From Pseudomonadota bacterium (GTDB taxonomy: Bacteria > Pseudomonadota > Alphaproteobacteria > Rhizobiales > Hyphomicrobiaceae): DNA of 64,000 bases. Below are positions 52,551 through 60,940 of the stretch, piece by piece. Position numbers and translations under genes: made by a program. The stretch lies in the NCBI GenBank assembly GCA_023412805.1, contig JAEZRM010000008.1, positions 19,666 to 83,665 of the forward strand. The letters are read 5' to 3'. The notes beneath the pieces were generated by a model that had not been told where the DNA came from, made no database searches, and saw only the letters and a program-made list of their open reading frames with translations. How positions within the stretch are numbered: position 1 is the stretch's first letter; each line of letters begins with the position of its first letter.

Positions 52551-53504
52551 TCAGGATCTCCTGATCTCCTTGATCGACATGCCGATCTTCTTTTCGAGGC
52601 GGGTGAGCAGGCGGTCCAGCTCCGCGAGGTCGGTCGCATCGGGCTTCGGGCCGGGGGCGCGGATGGCGGCCGAACGAATGGCGCCGCGCCGCTTGAGGAT
52701 CTCCTTCCTGAGCGGCAAGCCAACGCCGTCCTGCAACTCGTGGCGCAGCAGCGGCAGATAGAGGTCGTACAGATCCTCGCCCGCGTCCGGCTTGCCGGCA
52801 GCGAACAGCGCGTGCATGTGGACCATCATGTCCGGGAAGGCGAAGCCGGTCATGGCCCCGTCGGCGCCGCGCAGGTACTCCTGCGGCAGGTGGATGCCGC
52901 CATTGCCGCACAGGATCGGGATGTAGCGCCGCCCGTTGCCATCGCAGGCCTTGCGGATGATCGACAGCTTGGCGAGGCCCGGCATGTCCTCGTGCTTGAA
53001 CATGGCGATCTGCGGGAATTCGTCGACGAGGCGCAGGAAGACATCGGGGCCGAAGCTGACGTCCGTGAGTTTCGGATAATCCTGGACGCAGACCGGGATC
53101 GAGGGGCCGAGCGCCGTCAGAATCGAGCGCATGTAGTTCTCGACGGCCTGATCGGTCTTGAGGCCGCGGATGGGCATGGCCATGACGCCCGCGGCACCGG
53201 CCTCCATGACCGAGCGCGCGATCTTGACGAGCTGATTGGTGCCGGGGTTCGAAACGCCAACGATGATCGGCACGCGGCCCGCAGTGCGCTTGATGAAACG
53301 CTGCGAGACTTCGAGGGTTTCGCTCTCGGAGAGCTTCTGGAACTCGCCCATCACGCCGAGGATGGTCATGCCCTGTACGCCGCAGGCGAGGTAGAAATCG
53401 ACGAGGCTGTCGATACTTTCGAGATCGATGCGACCATCGTCATGGAAGGGCGTGGCGGCGATGACGTAAAGACCCTTGGCGTCGGCAGTGAGCTTGGCGG
53501 TCAT
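52551..53504 (-). CDS. dihydrodipicolinate synthase/N-acetylneuraminate lyase family aldolase
   Basis: A 317-residue class I aldolase of the DHDPS/NAL family. The Schiff-base Lys is Lys170 in IAMFKHEDMPG and the catalytic Tyr is Tyr143 in VQDYPKL. The GTTGE motif is changed to GVMGEFQKLS, so pyruvate-carboxylate binding may differ from DapA. That, and a second role for lysine synthesis being unneeded here, suggests a non-DapA aldolase or hydratase-aldolase. GGGGAG before the ATG at 53502-53504 supports the start. It lies 171 bases upstream of the GMC pair on the same strand and could belong to the same pathway. Confidence 0.85.
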   Translation of the reverse strand: MTAKLTADAKGLYVIAATPFHDDGRIDLESIDSLVDFYLACGVQGMTILGVMGEFQKLSESETLEVSQRFIKRTAGRVPIIVGVSNPGTNQLVKIARSVMEAGAAGVMAMPIRGLKTDQAVENYMRSILTALGPSIPVCVQDYPKLTDVSFGPDVFLRLVDEFPQIAMFKHEDMPGLAKLSIIRKACDGNGRRYIPILCGNGGIHLPQEYLRGADGAMTGFAFPDMMVHMHALFAAGKPDAGEDLYDLYLPLLRHELQDGVGLPLRKEILKRRGAIRSAAIRAPGPKPDATDLAELDRLLTRLEKKIGMSIKEIRRS

Positions 53505-53681
53505 GGCGTTCTCCCCGGAGGCACAGCGGCCAATGATCGAAATCAAGGAACTGTAGCACGCCACAATGCCAATCTGTCAGCCAGTACGTATCACATGCCG
53601 CATCTGCGCTTTCGCGCTGGCGCATCGTCGTCTAGCTTACATTTCTGCTGCGAATTGAGCCAAGAAGAGGAGCCCGCAGCC

Positions 53682-54248
53682 ATGTCCGAACCGTTCACAC
53701 CGCTGGCAGCCATGGTCTACGGCCCAGGCCAGGGCCTGGAAATGGATCGCATTCTGGAGGGCGTCGCTCACGTGCTGGCCGACGAGGGGCTGAAGCTCGC
53801 AGGCGCAGTTCAACACACGGCGCTGCAGCCGAGTTCACCGCGCTGCGACATGGTCCTCAAGGATCTCGGCAGTGGCGGCATCCATCCCATAGCCGTCGAC
53901 AGCAGCATCGAGGTGCAGGGCTGCCGTATGGAGCCTGGGAAGATCGAGACGCTCGCGATGTTGGCAGGAGATGCCATCGAGCGCGGCGCCGACCTCTTCC
54001 TCCTCAATCGCTTCGGCAAGAACGAGATTGCAGGTCGCGGCTATCGCGAGGTCATCTCTGAAGCCGTGAGCCGTGGCGTGCCCGTGCTTGTCGGCGTCAG
54101 CGCTGCAAATATCAGTAAATGGGATGCATTCGCGAGCCTGGGGTACAAGCGGCTCGATATGGATCGCGAGGCTGCGCGCGCGTGGTGCACGAAGGCTGTC
54201 GACGCGCAACGGCGGCAGAAAGAACACGCATGTTTACTGAAGACCTGA
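53682..54248 (+). CDS. DUF2478 domain protein
   Basis: A 188-residue protein of the DUF2478 family. It has an N-terminal strand-loop MVYGPGQGLEMDRIL and the family hallmark LFLLNRFGKNEIAGRGYREVISEAVSRGVPVLVGVS, a pattern like that of the THEP1 nucleotide-triphosphatase group. In other genomes DUF2478 genes often lie by molybdate genes; none is seen here. GAGGAG lies 12 bases before the ATG at 53682. It overlaps the pncC gene by 19 bases, a sign of coupling. Function unknown. Confidence 0.83.
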   Translation: MSEPFTPLAAMVYGPGQGLEMDRILEGVAHVLADEGLKLAGAVQHTALQPSSPRCDMVLKDLGSGGIHPIAVDSSIEVQGCRMEPGKIETLAMLAGDAIERGADLFLLNRFGKNEIAGRGYREVISEAVSRGVPVLVGVSAANISKWDAFASLGYKRLDMDREAARAWCTKAVDAQRRQKEHACLLKT

Positions 54249-54727
54249 CAGCTACAGCCGAAACCCTGCTCGCCACGCTCCGCGCGAGAAAACTCATGCT
54301 GGCAACCGCGGAAAGCTGCACGGGCGGCCTGATCGCCGGCGTGCTGACCGAGATCGCAGGCTCGTCCGACGTCGTCGAGCGCGGCTTCGTCACATACTCC
54401 AACGAGGCCAAGAACGAACTCATCGGCGTACCCATGGCCATGATCCGAGAACACGGTGCGGTGAGCAAGGAGGTCGCGCTCGCCATGGCAGCCGGCGCGC
54501 TCGCGCATTCGCGCGCGGATATCGCCGTTGCCGTTACCGGCGTCGCAGGACCTGGCGGCGGGAGCGCCGCGAAGCCCGTCGGCCTCGTACATCTCGCTGC
54601 CGAGCGGCGCGGCAGGGCACCCATCCATCGCGAATGCCGGTTCGGCGAGATCGGCCGACACGGCATTCGCATGGCGACGGTGGCGGTTGCTTTGGAGATG
54701 GTGGACGAGTTGGCGCGGGAGGCGTAG
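54230..54727 (+). CDS. pncC: nicotinamide-nucleotide amidase (CinA C-terminal type)
   Basis: A 165-residue CinA-C domain protein, which removes the amide of NMN to give nicotinate mononucleotide for NAD recycling. Motifs LATAESCTGGLIAGVLTEIAGSSDVV, VTYSNEAKNELIGVP and AVTGVAGPGGGSAAKPVGLV are intact. It is the stand-alone C-terminal domain, without the COG1058 half. The start MFTEDLTA at 54230 lies inside the end of the DUF2478 gene. The ribosome site is weak, so reinitiation from the upstream gene is likely. Confidence 0.9.
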   Translation: MFTEDLTATAETLLATLRARKLMLATAESCTGGLIAGVLTEIAGSSDVVERGFVTYSNEAKNELIGVPMAMIREHGAVSKEVALAMAAGALAHSRADIAVAVTGVAGPGGGSAAKPVGLVHLAAERRGRAPIHRECRFGEIGRHGIRMATVAVALEMVDELAREA

Positions 54728-54733
54728 CGCGCT

Positions 54734-55195
54734 CTAGGCCGAACTCACGCGGCGGCCATAGATAGCGTGCGCACGTTCCTCGAAGGCCTCGGCAAAGCGG
54801 CCAAAGGCTTGCTCGAAAACCGAGCCGACCAGCACCTGCAGGATCATCGACTTGAACTCGTAATCGATGAAGAACTTCACTTCGCAGCCGTTCGCCATCT
54901 CGGTGAAATCCCACTTGTTCACGAGTTTGTTGAACGGCCCTTGCACGAGATCCGTGCGGACGTTCGGAATTGTGCGATCGAGTATCACGCGGCTGGTGAA
55001 CGTCTCGCGGATACCTTTGTAGCCGACGTCCATGGCAGCAACGAGCGTGCTTTGATCACCCTCACCGTTACGCGAGAGCACGCGCAGACCTTCGCAGAGC
55101 GGCAGGAACTCTGGATAGCGCTCGACGTCGGCGACGAGGGCGAACATCTCTTGCGGCGTGAACGGCACCTGCCGGCGTGTTTCGAAGGAGGGCAT
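54734..55195 (-). CDS. COQ10/RatA-like START-domain protein
   Basis: A 153-residue polyketide-cyclase/START-fold protein: MPSFETRRQVPFTPQEMFALVADVERYPEFLPLCEGLRV, then YKGIRETFTSRV and FIDYEFKSMILQVLVGSVFEQAFGRFAEAFEERA. The family includes coenzyme-Q-binding COQ10 and E. coli RatA. With no antitoxin-like gene and with lipA directly upstream, a COQ10-like role in respiration is the better guess. The ATG is at 55193-55195, ten bases after lipA; the longer frame is the antisense or shifted shadow of lipA. Confidence 0.85.
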   Translation of the reverse strand: MPSFETRRQVPFTPQEMFALVADVERYPEFLPLCEGLRVLSRNGEGDQSTLVAAMDVGYKGIRETFTSRVILDRTIPNVRTDLVQGPFNKLVNKWDFTEMANGCEVKFFIDYEFKSMILQVLVGSVFEQAFGRFAEAFEERAHAIYGRRVSSA

Positions 55196-55205
55196 GGGGC
55201 GCCGC

Positions 55206-56168
55206 TTACTCCGCCGCCGCGGCGCGGGCCGCCTGGAGACGCGCGAAATCCGCGTCGGCATGATAGCTCGAGCGCGTGAGCGGGCTCGAGGAGACGAGGA
55301 GAAAGCCCTTGGCCTGTGCCGTGCGCTTGTAACTCTCGAATTCGTCGGGCGTGACGAAGCGCTTGACCTCGGCGTGCTTGCGCGTCGGCTGGAGGTACTG
55401 GCCGATGGTGAGGAAATCGACGTCGGCGGTGCGCAGATCATCCATGAGCTGGAGCACGGCTTCGCGGTCCTCGCCGAGGCCGACCATGATGCCGGACTTC
55501 GTGAAGATGCTCGGATCGAGCTCCTTGGCACGTTGCAGAATACGCAGCGAATGGAAGTAGCGCGCGCCCGGCCGAATGCTCGGGTAGAGCCCGGGCACCG
55601 TCTCCAGATTGTGGTTGAACACATCGGGGCGCGCCTTGATGACCACTTCCAGCGCGCCGTCCTTGCGCAGGAAGTCCGGCGTCAGCACCTCGATGGTGGT
55701 CGTCGGCGCGAGCTTGCGGATCCAGCCGATGACCTCGGCGAAGTGCTGCGCGCCGCCATCGGAAAGGTCATCCCGATCGACCGACGTTATGACCACATGG
55801 TTGAGCCCGAGCTTTGCCACGGCCTCACCGACATTGCGCGGCTCTTGGCGGTCGAGCGGATTGGGTTTGCCGGTCGCGACATTGCAGAAGGAGCAGGCGC
55901 GCGTGCAGGTGTCGCCCATGATCATCATGGTCGCGTGGCGCTGGCTCCAGCACTCGCCGATGTTCGGGCAGCCAGCTTCCTCGCAGACGGTGTGGAGCCC
56001 GTGCTGGCGGACGATGTTGCGCGTCTCGTTGTAGACCGGCGATCCCGGCGCCTTGACGCGGATCCAATCGGGCTTGCGCAGGACCGGCGTGTCGGGCCGC
56101 GCGGCCTTCTCCGGGTGGCGCTCCGCCCCCGTCCGCCTGCTGCCTGTCGTATCCAGAACCGTGACCAT
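55206..56168 (-). CDS. lipA: lipoyl synthase
   Basis: A 320-residue radical-SAM enzyme that inserts two sulphurs into octanoyl chains on the E2 and H proteins. The auxiliary cluster is Cys62-x4-Cys67-x5-Cys73 (CEEAGCPNIGEC), the radical SAM cluster Cys88-x3-Cys92-x2-Cys95 (CTRACSFC), and the C-terminal R-S-S-Y motif (LTRSSYHAD) is present. GTGKPNPLD and the HNLETVPGLYPSIRPGA block are typical. The ATG is at 56166-56168 with a modest upstream site. It is followed by the COQ10-like gene after 10 bases. Confidence 0.96.
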   Translation of the reverse strand: MVTVLDTTGSRRTGAERHPEKAARPDTPVLRKPDWIRVKAPGSPVYNETRNIVRQHGLHTVCEEAGCPNIGECWSQRHATMMIMGDTCTRACSFCNVATGKPNPLDRQEPRNVGEAVAKLGLNHVVITSVDRDDLSDGGAQHFAEVIGWIRKLAPTTTIEVLTPDFLRKDGALEVVIKARPDVFNHNLETVPGLYPSIRPGARYFHSLRILQRAKELDPSIFTKSGIMVGLGEDREAVLQLMDDLRTADVDFLTIGQYLQPTRKHAEVKRFVTPDEFESYKRTAQAKGFLLVSSSPLTRSSYHADADFARLQAARAAAAE

Positions 56169-56207
56169 CGGGCCTTACTTGCTCTCTTTGGGTCTGCTTA
56201 ACAAGAG

Positions 56208-56236
56208 CGGGCGGGACCGCTGCCGGCGCCCGCCCG
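56208..56236 (-). terminator. candidate terminator after the GlsB-like gene
   Basis: On the minus strand a 7-bp stem CGGGCGG/CCGCCCG with a 15-base loop lies 28 bases after the stop of the GlsB-like gene and is followed by CTCTTGTT. The T-run is poor, so this is tentative. Confidence 0.35.
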
Positions 56237-56263
56237 TAATTTATACGATAGATCAGCGCGTTG

Positions 56264-56515
56264 CTATAAGATCAGCCGTGCGAGGATAATGACCACGACC
56301 GCGCCGATCGCACCCGTGATGATCTGATTGACGATCGGTGAGCCGACGTTGATGTTCACCTTGGCCATGTTCAGCAGCCATCCACCGACTACGCCGCCGA
56401 TGACACCGGCGATGATGAAACCGAGCAGACTTCCAGGGCCACCGACGACGATACTGGCCAGCCAGCCCGCGACGGCACCCACGATGAGCATTACGACGAT
56501 TGCAGCAGCGTCCAT
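56264..56515 (-). CDS. GlsB/YeaQ/YmgE family stress-response membrane protein
   Basis: An 83-residue, three-helix membrane protein with the family pattern GAVAGWLASIVVGGPGSLLGFIIAGVIGGVVGGWLL. These transglycosylase-associated proteins are Gly-rich inner-membrane proteins, often raised by acid or osmotic stress; no enzymatic role is proven. GGAAGG lies about eight bases before the ATG at 56513-56515. Confidence 0.88.
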   Translation of the reverse strand: MDAAAIVVMLIVGAVAGWLASIVVGGPGSLLGFIIAGVIGGVVGGWLLNMAKVNINVGSPIVNQIITGAIGAVVVIILARLIL

Positions 56516-56681
56516 ATTCCCGATCCTTCCCGTTGTGCGCCGCCCGGCGCACGGGCGGACCGTTCGAACGATCTCACGCCAACCTGCGTTGGTGATTCTG
56601 GACTGAGTCGGGAACGTTGTCGATAGAACGTCCGTCGCAGCAAGGCGTTGATGCGGCGCACAATAAGCTGCACGGCGACTA

Positions 56682-57917
56682 CTAATGATCCGCCTTCGGC
56701 CGGTAAGCGACGATGGCCACCGCCACGATGCCCGTCACGACAACCATGCCGAGCGACCACGGCACGAGCGCCCCCTGAAAGAGCGGCAGCGTTGCGAAAA
56801 CGAGAATGCTCGAGACGAACTGCGAGACGAAGCCGACCGTCGACGAGGCCACGCCCGCAATCTCGCGATGGGGATCGATGACCAGGCTCACCGCATTCGA
56901 CATCACCATCAGGAACGATGCGTTGTAGATGAGCATGAGGCCCGCGAACGTGCCGAGGCTGATCCACCCGAGCAGGCTCAGCAAGGCGATCAGGACCGCA
57001 GTGGATGCCAGCACGAGGGCGGACACGCGCGTCGCCGCCATCACCCCGAGGCGGCTGATGAGGCGGGCATTCAGATACTGTCCCGCGACGATGCCGGCGC
57101 CGGTGGCTGCGAACATGGCGGTGAAGGCGAGCCCTTCGACATCGAAGGCGCTCTTGTAGAGCCGTGGGGCGTTCGTAACGTACGAGAGGATCGCAAACGA
57201 GTTGATCCCCGACAGCAGCACGAAGTAGCGCGACTGGCGATTGGCGAAGACGCGCGCGATCGCCGACGCGAGACGCGCCGGCGCAATGGCTGATCGGTCG
57301 GGCGACTTGTTGGTCTCCTGGAGCTGCGTCAGGACCATGGCCGCGAGACCTGCGCCATAGATGGCCATGCCGATGAACACGCCGCGCCATTCACCGATCA
57401 CGACCAGGCCATAGCCGACGAGCGGCGCGACGATCGGCCCGAGCGCGATCACCGAACTCGCGAACGCCATTGTGCGCGCGAGTTCCGGCCCCGAATGCAC
57501 ATCACGGAGCAGGGCGCGCGCGATGACGGCTCCGCACGCGCTGCCGAACCCCTGCAACGCCCGGCCGTAAAGCGCGACCGTCAGCGTATCGGCAGCGGCC
57601 GCGATCAGCGCGCCCGCAATGTAGAGCGCAACACCTGCGAGAATGACCGGTTTGCGCCCATAGGCATCGGAGGCCGGCCCGAACACAAGCTGACCGATGG
57701 CGGAGCAGAAGAGAAAGACCGGAATGACGGCCTGCACGTGTTCGATTGGAGCGCCCAGGCTGCGCTCCATGGACCAGAAGGCCGGCAGCGTGATGTCACA
57801 CGAAAAGGCGTTGAGCGCGAGCAGCAGCCCCGTGAACATGACCAGGAATGCGCGTGACATGCCGAGCCCCCCAGGACTTGCATCAGGGCTCTGATCAGCG
57901 CTTTGATCAGCTTTCAT
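56682..57917 (-). CDS. Bcr/CflA-type multidrug efflux MFS transporter
   Basis: A 411-residue twelve-helix MFS protein of the DHA1 Bcr/CflA group. Motif A is FGPASDAYGRKPVILAGV after helix 2, the group phrase DITLPAFWSMERSLGAP follows helix 1, and GRALQGFGSACGAVIARALLRD is in helix 4. Proton-driven efflux of drugs or metabolites is expected. The first ~20 residues (MKADQSADQSPDASPGG) are polar; a Met at residue 20 is another possible start. It is divergent from the rhodanese gene. Confidence 0.88.
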   Translation of the reverse strand: MKADQSADQSPDASPGGLGMSRAFLVMFTGLLLALNAFSCDITLPAFWSMERSLGAPIEHVQAVIPVFLFCSAIGQLVFGPASDAYGRKPVILAGVALYIAGALIAAAADTLTVALYGRALQGFGSACGAVIARALLRDVHSGPELARTMAFASSVIALGPIVAPLVGYGLVVIGEWRGVFIGMAIYGAGLAAMVLTQLQETNKSPDRSAIAPARLASAIARVFANRQSRYFVLLSGINSFAILSYVTNAPRLYKSAFDVEGLAFTAMFAATGAGIVAGQYLNARLISRLGVMAATRVSALVLASTAVLIALLSLLGWISLGTFAGLMLIYNASFLMVMSNAVSLVIDPHREIAGVASSTVGFVSQFVSSILVFATLPLFQGALVPWSLGMVVVTGIVAVAIVAYRPKADH

Positions 57918-58083
57918 CGGCTCTTCGTCGATTGATGGGAGCGTGCACGGGCGGTCCCCCTCGCTGCGCCAGCTTATAGGTGCAGGCGTAGTCGGCCACC
58001 ACAGGGCTTTTCCGCGCAGGGGACTACTCCTGGAACACCTGCTCGCGCTTGGCGTGTACGCCCCGCGGACAACGCCCGGCAGC

Positions 58084-58112
58084 TTTCTGTCCGCGTGCAG
58101 GCTCGCTATAAT
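58084..58112 (+). promoter_or_regulatory. sigma-70 promoter of the rhodanese gene
   Basis: TTTCTG (58084-58089), a 17-base spacer and a perfect TATAAT (58107-58112). Transcription would start near 58119. GAGGTGA then comes before the ATG at 58152. The -35 box is a half match, the -10 box perfect, the spacing ideal. Confidence 0.6.
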
Positions 58113-58151
58113 GTCCGTACCAGCGCCCTACTAAAAAGCATGAGGTGAACA

Positions 58152-59762
58152 ATGGCGACGGCGATACCGGCCGGAACTGTCAAGGCGATGCTCTCCGATG
58201 GCGAGGAGATCGCGCTGCTCGACGTGCGCGAGACCGGACAACACGCCGACGGGCACCCGTTCTTTGCCGTGCCGCTCGCCTACAGCCGTTTCGAGATCGA
58301 TCTCGAGCGCATGGTGCCGCGCCGGAGCGTGCGCATCGTGCTCATGGACGACGGCGACGGCGTTGCCGAGCGGGCTGCCAAGCGCGCAGAAGGCCTCGGC
58401 TATACGAGTGTCGCGATCATGGAGGGCGGAGCACCGGCCTGGAAAGCTACGGGCTATACGCTCTTCGATGGCGTGAACCTGCCGTCCAAGACCTTCGGCG
58501 AACTCGTCGAGATCGAGCGCCACACGCCGCGCATTTCGGCCGATGACCTCGTTGCCATGCAGAAGCGCGGCGACAACCTCGTCATTGTCGATGGGCGGAC
58601 ATGGGCGGAGTATAAGCGCTTCAATATCCCGGGCGGCATCAGCTGCCCGAATGGCGAGCTGGCACTGCGCATCGACACGATCGCGCCTGATCCCAAAACC
58701 AAAATCGTCGTCAACTGCGCCGGCCGCACGCGCTCGATCATCGGCGCGCAAACGCTCATCGATCTCGGCGTCCCGAACGAGGTCGTCGCACTCGAGAACG
58801 GCACGCAAGGCTGGTTTCTCGCCGGCTACGAAGTTCAGCGCGGCGCATCGGCGAAATACCCCGATCCCGCGCTCAGCGCGGAAAAACTCACCGAGCGCCG
58901 TGCGCGCGCCGATGCGCACGCGGTCAAATGCGGCGTCCGTGCTGTGACATCCGCCGACGTACGCACTTGGCTCGCCGATCCGCGCCGGACGACGTATCTG
59001 CTCGACGTGCGCACGGAGGAGGAGGTCGCAGCGAACCCGCTCGCGGGTTTCGTGCACGCGCCGGGCGGCCAGCTCCAGCAAGCAACGGACCAGTGGGTCG
59101 GCGTCAAAGGGGCACGCATGGTGCTGGTCGATGGCGAAGGCGTGCGCGCGCCGATGGTGGCGGCGTGGCTGCGCCAGCTCGGTCACGAGGCGTGCGTGCT
59201 CGAAGATCGCGAGAACGCCGCAACGATCGCCGCGGCGCTTCCCGTCGACCGCCAGCCGCGCGGCCCGGAGAAACTGAGGGCGCGGGCAAAGGAGCTTCAC
59301 GCCGTGACGACGCAGGGACTTTCGGCACTGCTGCGGTCGGGAGGTGGCGTCGCGCTCGACTTGAGGTCGAGCCAGGACTACCGCGACGGGCACATTCCAG
59401 GTTCAATATGGGCAACGCGCCCACGCCTCGCAAATGCGGTCGCTGATGTCGCGCAGCCGATCGTCCTCATCGCGGACAGCCCCGAGATCGCGGCCGCGGC
59501 CAGCCTCGATCTCGCCGAGGCCGGCGCCCGCGAGATTTCCGTGCTCGCCGGAGGGGCAAAGGCCTGGAGCGCCGACGGGCAGACGCTGAACGCGACGCCG
59601 GACAGCCCGGCAGATGCCGAGCGCATCGACTTCGTATTCCACACCCACCAGAGGCACGACGGAAACGTCGAGGCGGCTCGCGCGTATCTGGCCTGGGAGG
59701 TCGATCTCGTCGCCCGACTGGACGATCAGGAACGGGGCGTATTCCGCATTGCCGGCCACTGA
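58152..59762 (+). CDS. four-domain rhodanese-like sulfurtransferase
   Basis: A 536-residue protein made of four rhodanese-like domains, roughly residues 1-110, 120-240, 260-350 and 365-470, with a ~65-residue tail. Only domain 2 has an active-site Cys: NCAGRTRS with Cys189. The equivalent loops read DDGDGV, VDGEGV and ADSPEI in domains 1, 3 and 4. Rhodaneses pass a sulphane sulphur to cyanide or thiol acceptors. The three inactive domains may bind substrate or partners. A sigma-70 promoter is visible upstream. No sulphur-oxidation or molybdopterin gene is adjacent. Confidence 0.88.
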   Translation: MATAIPAGTVKAMLSDGEEIALLDVRETGQHADGHPFFAVPLAYSRFEIDLERMVPRRSVRIVLMDDGDGVAERAAKRAEGLGYTSVAIMEGGAPAWKATGYTLFDGVNLPSKTFGELVEIERHTPRISADDLVAMQKRGDNLVIVDGRTWAEYKRFNIPGGISCPNGELALRIDTIAPDPKTKIVVNCAGRTRSIIGAQTLIDLGVPNEVVALENGTQGWFLAGYEVQRGASAKYPDPALSAEKLTERRARADAHAVKCGVRAVTSADVRTWLADPRRTTYLLDVRTEEEVAANPLAGFVHAPGGQLQQATDQWVGVKGARMVLVDGEGVRAPMVAAWLRQLGHEACVLEDRENAATIAAALPVDRQPRGPEKLRARAKELHAVTTQGLSALLRSGGGVALDLRSSQDYRDGHIPGSIWATRPRLANAVADVAQPIVLIADSPEIAAAASLDLAEAGAREISVLAGGAKAWSADGQTLNATPDSPADAERIDFVFHTHQRHDGNVEAARAYLAWEVDLVARLDDQERGVFRIAGH

Positions 59763-59914
59763 ACCGCGACGCGCGGCACGTGCTTTGCCCGCGGTGATGG
59801 ACTGCCCCACTTGTACCGCTTTCGCCCGTGTGCTGAATTGTTCTTGACGGCCGCATCGCTAGACGGCATGGGCACGCAGCACCCGGGGGTACCGAGGCCA
59901 GGAGTTGTACCGTC

Positions 59915-60940
59915 ATGCGCTATGATGAGTCGGATCGCGAAAGCAAAAACGTCGAAGATCGGCGCGGTCAGGGCGGCGGTGGCGGTTTCCGTTTCCCGGG
60001 CGGAGGTGGTGGTCGCGGCATCCAGATCCCCATTCCCATGGGGCGCGGCGGCGGTGGCTTCAGCATCACGACGCTGCTGATCATCGGCGCGATCATGCTG
60101 CTGTTCGGGCTCAACCCGCTCGACCTGCTGCGCGGTGGCGGCGGCGGTTTCAGTTTCCCGGACATGCCGCAGAACCAGCGCATCGACCGTCCCGGTGGCA
60201 GCGGAACCAACCCCTTCGACATTCCAGGCTTGCCCGGCAGCCGCGAGGCCAAGCCCCAGCAGCCGGGCCAGCCGACGCAGCGCACGGCGCGTCCCGATGA
60301 CGAAGCGGCACGTTTCGTCGGGCGCGTGCTGGCGGACACCGAAGATGTCTGGAACCGCATTTTCCAGTCGTTCGGGCGCAAGTACGAGGAGCCGCGGCTC
60401 GTGATGTTCTCGGGCGGGACCAATTCGGCCTGCGGGCAGGGCGTCGCGCAGATGGGCCCCTTCTATTGCCCGCTCGACAAGAGGGTCTACATAGACCTCT
60501 CATTCTTCAATGAACTCGACAAGCGGTTCGGCGCGCCGGGCGATTTCGCCCAGGCTTACGTCGTCGCTCATGAGGTCGGCCATCACGTGCAGAACCTGCT
60601 CGGTATCGCGGCCAAGGTGCAGGAAACCAAGCAGCGCATTCCGGAGCGCCAAGCCAACGCACTGCAAGTACGGATGGAGCTGCAGGCTGATTGCCTCGCG
60701 GGCGTGTGGGCATCGGTGAACCACCAGCTCAAGGACCGTCTGCAACCGGGCGATATCGAGGAAGGACTTCGGGCGGCGGCCGCTATCGGCGACGACATGA
60801 TCCAGAAGAAGACGCAGGGCCGCGTCGTGCCCGAGGCGTTCACTCATGGCTCTGCTGAGCAACGTCAGCGCTGGTTCAAGCGCGGGTTCGATTCCGGCCA
60901 GATCCGCGACTGCGACACGTTCAACGCGGAGAGGCTCTAA
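59915..60940 (+). CDS. YpfJ-type neutral zinc metallopeptidase
   Basis: A 341-residue membrane-anchored protein. Residues 1-45 are Gly/Arg-rich, residues 50-65 form one helix (ITTLLIIGAIMLLFGL), a second Gly/Pro-rich linker follows to ~125, and the peptidase domain has the zinc motif His219-Glu220-x-x-His223 (HEVGHH) with LQADCLAGVW as the third-ligand region. The layout (RxxxxSxNVEDRRG near the start) is that of YpfJ/KPN_02809. Substrate unknown. AGGAG precedes the ATG. Its last four bases overlap the stop of rfbB on the other strand. Confidence 0.9.
   Translation: MRYDESDRESKNVEDRRGQGGGGGFRFPGGGGGRGIQIPIPMGRGGGGFSITTLLIIGAIMLLFGLNPLDLLRGGGGGFSFPDMPQNQRIDRPGGSGTNPFDIPGLPGSREAKPQQPGQPTQRTARPDDEAARFVGRVLADTEDVWNRIFQSFGRKYEEPRLVMFSGGTNSACGQGVAQMGPFYCPLDKRVYIDLSFFNELDKRFGAPGDFAQAYVVAHEVGHHVQNLLGIAAKVQETKQRIPERQANALQVRMELQADCLAGVWASVNHQLKDRLQPGDIEEGLRAAAAIGDDMIQKKTQGRVVPEAFTHGSAEQRQRWFKRGFDSGQIRDCDTFNAERL

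Noticed and set aside
50493..54248. Very long plus-strand open frame (1251 codons) across the GMC genes and the aldolase
   Set aside because: It is the antisense of three well-supported genes, rich in Arg, His and Ala with no domain. Only its last 189 codons (from 53682) are a real gene, DUF2478.
54734..55195. RatA-type toxin of a toxin-antitoxin pair
   Set aside because: No RatB-like or other antitoxin gene is adjacent, and the lipA neighbourhood suits a COQ10-like respiratory role.
54734..55624. Long form of the COQ10-like protein
   Set aside because: The extra N-terminal 143 codons are a shifted reading of lipA; the ATG at 55195 gives a normal family length.
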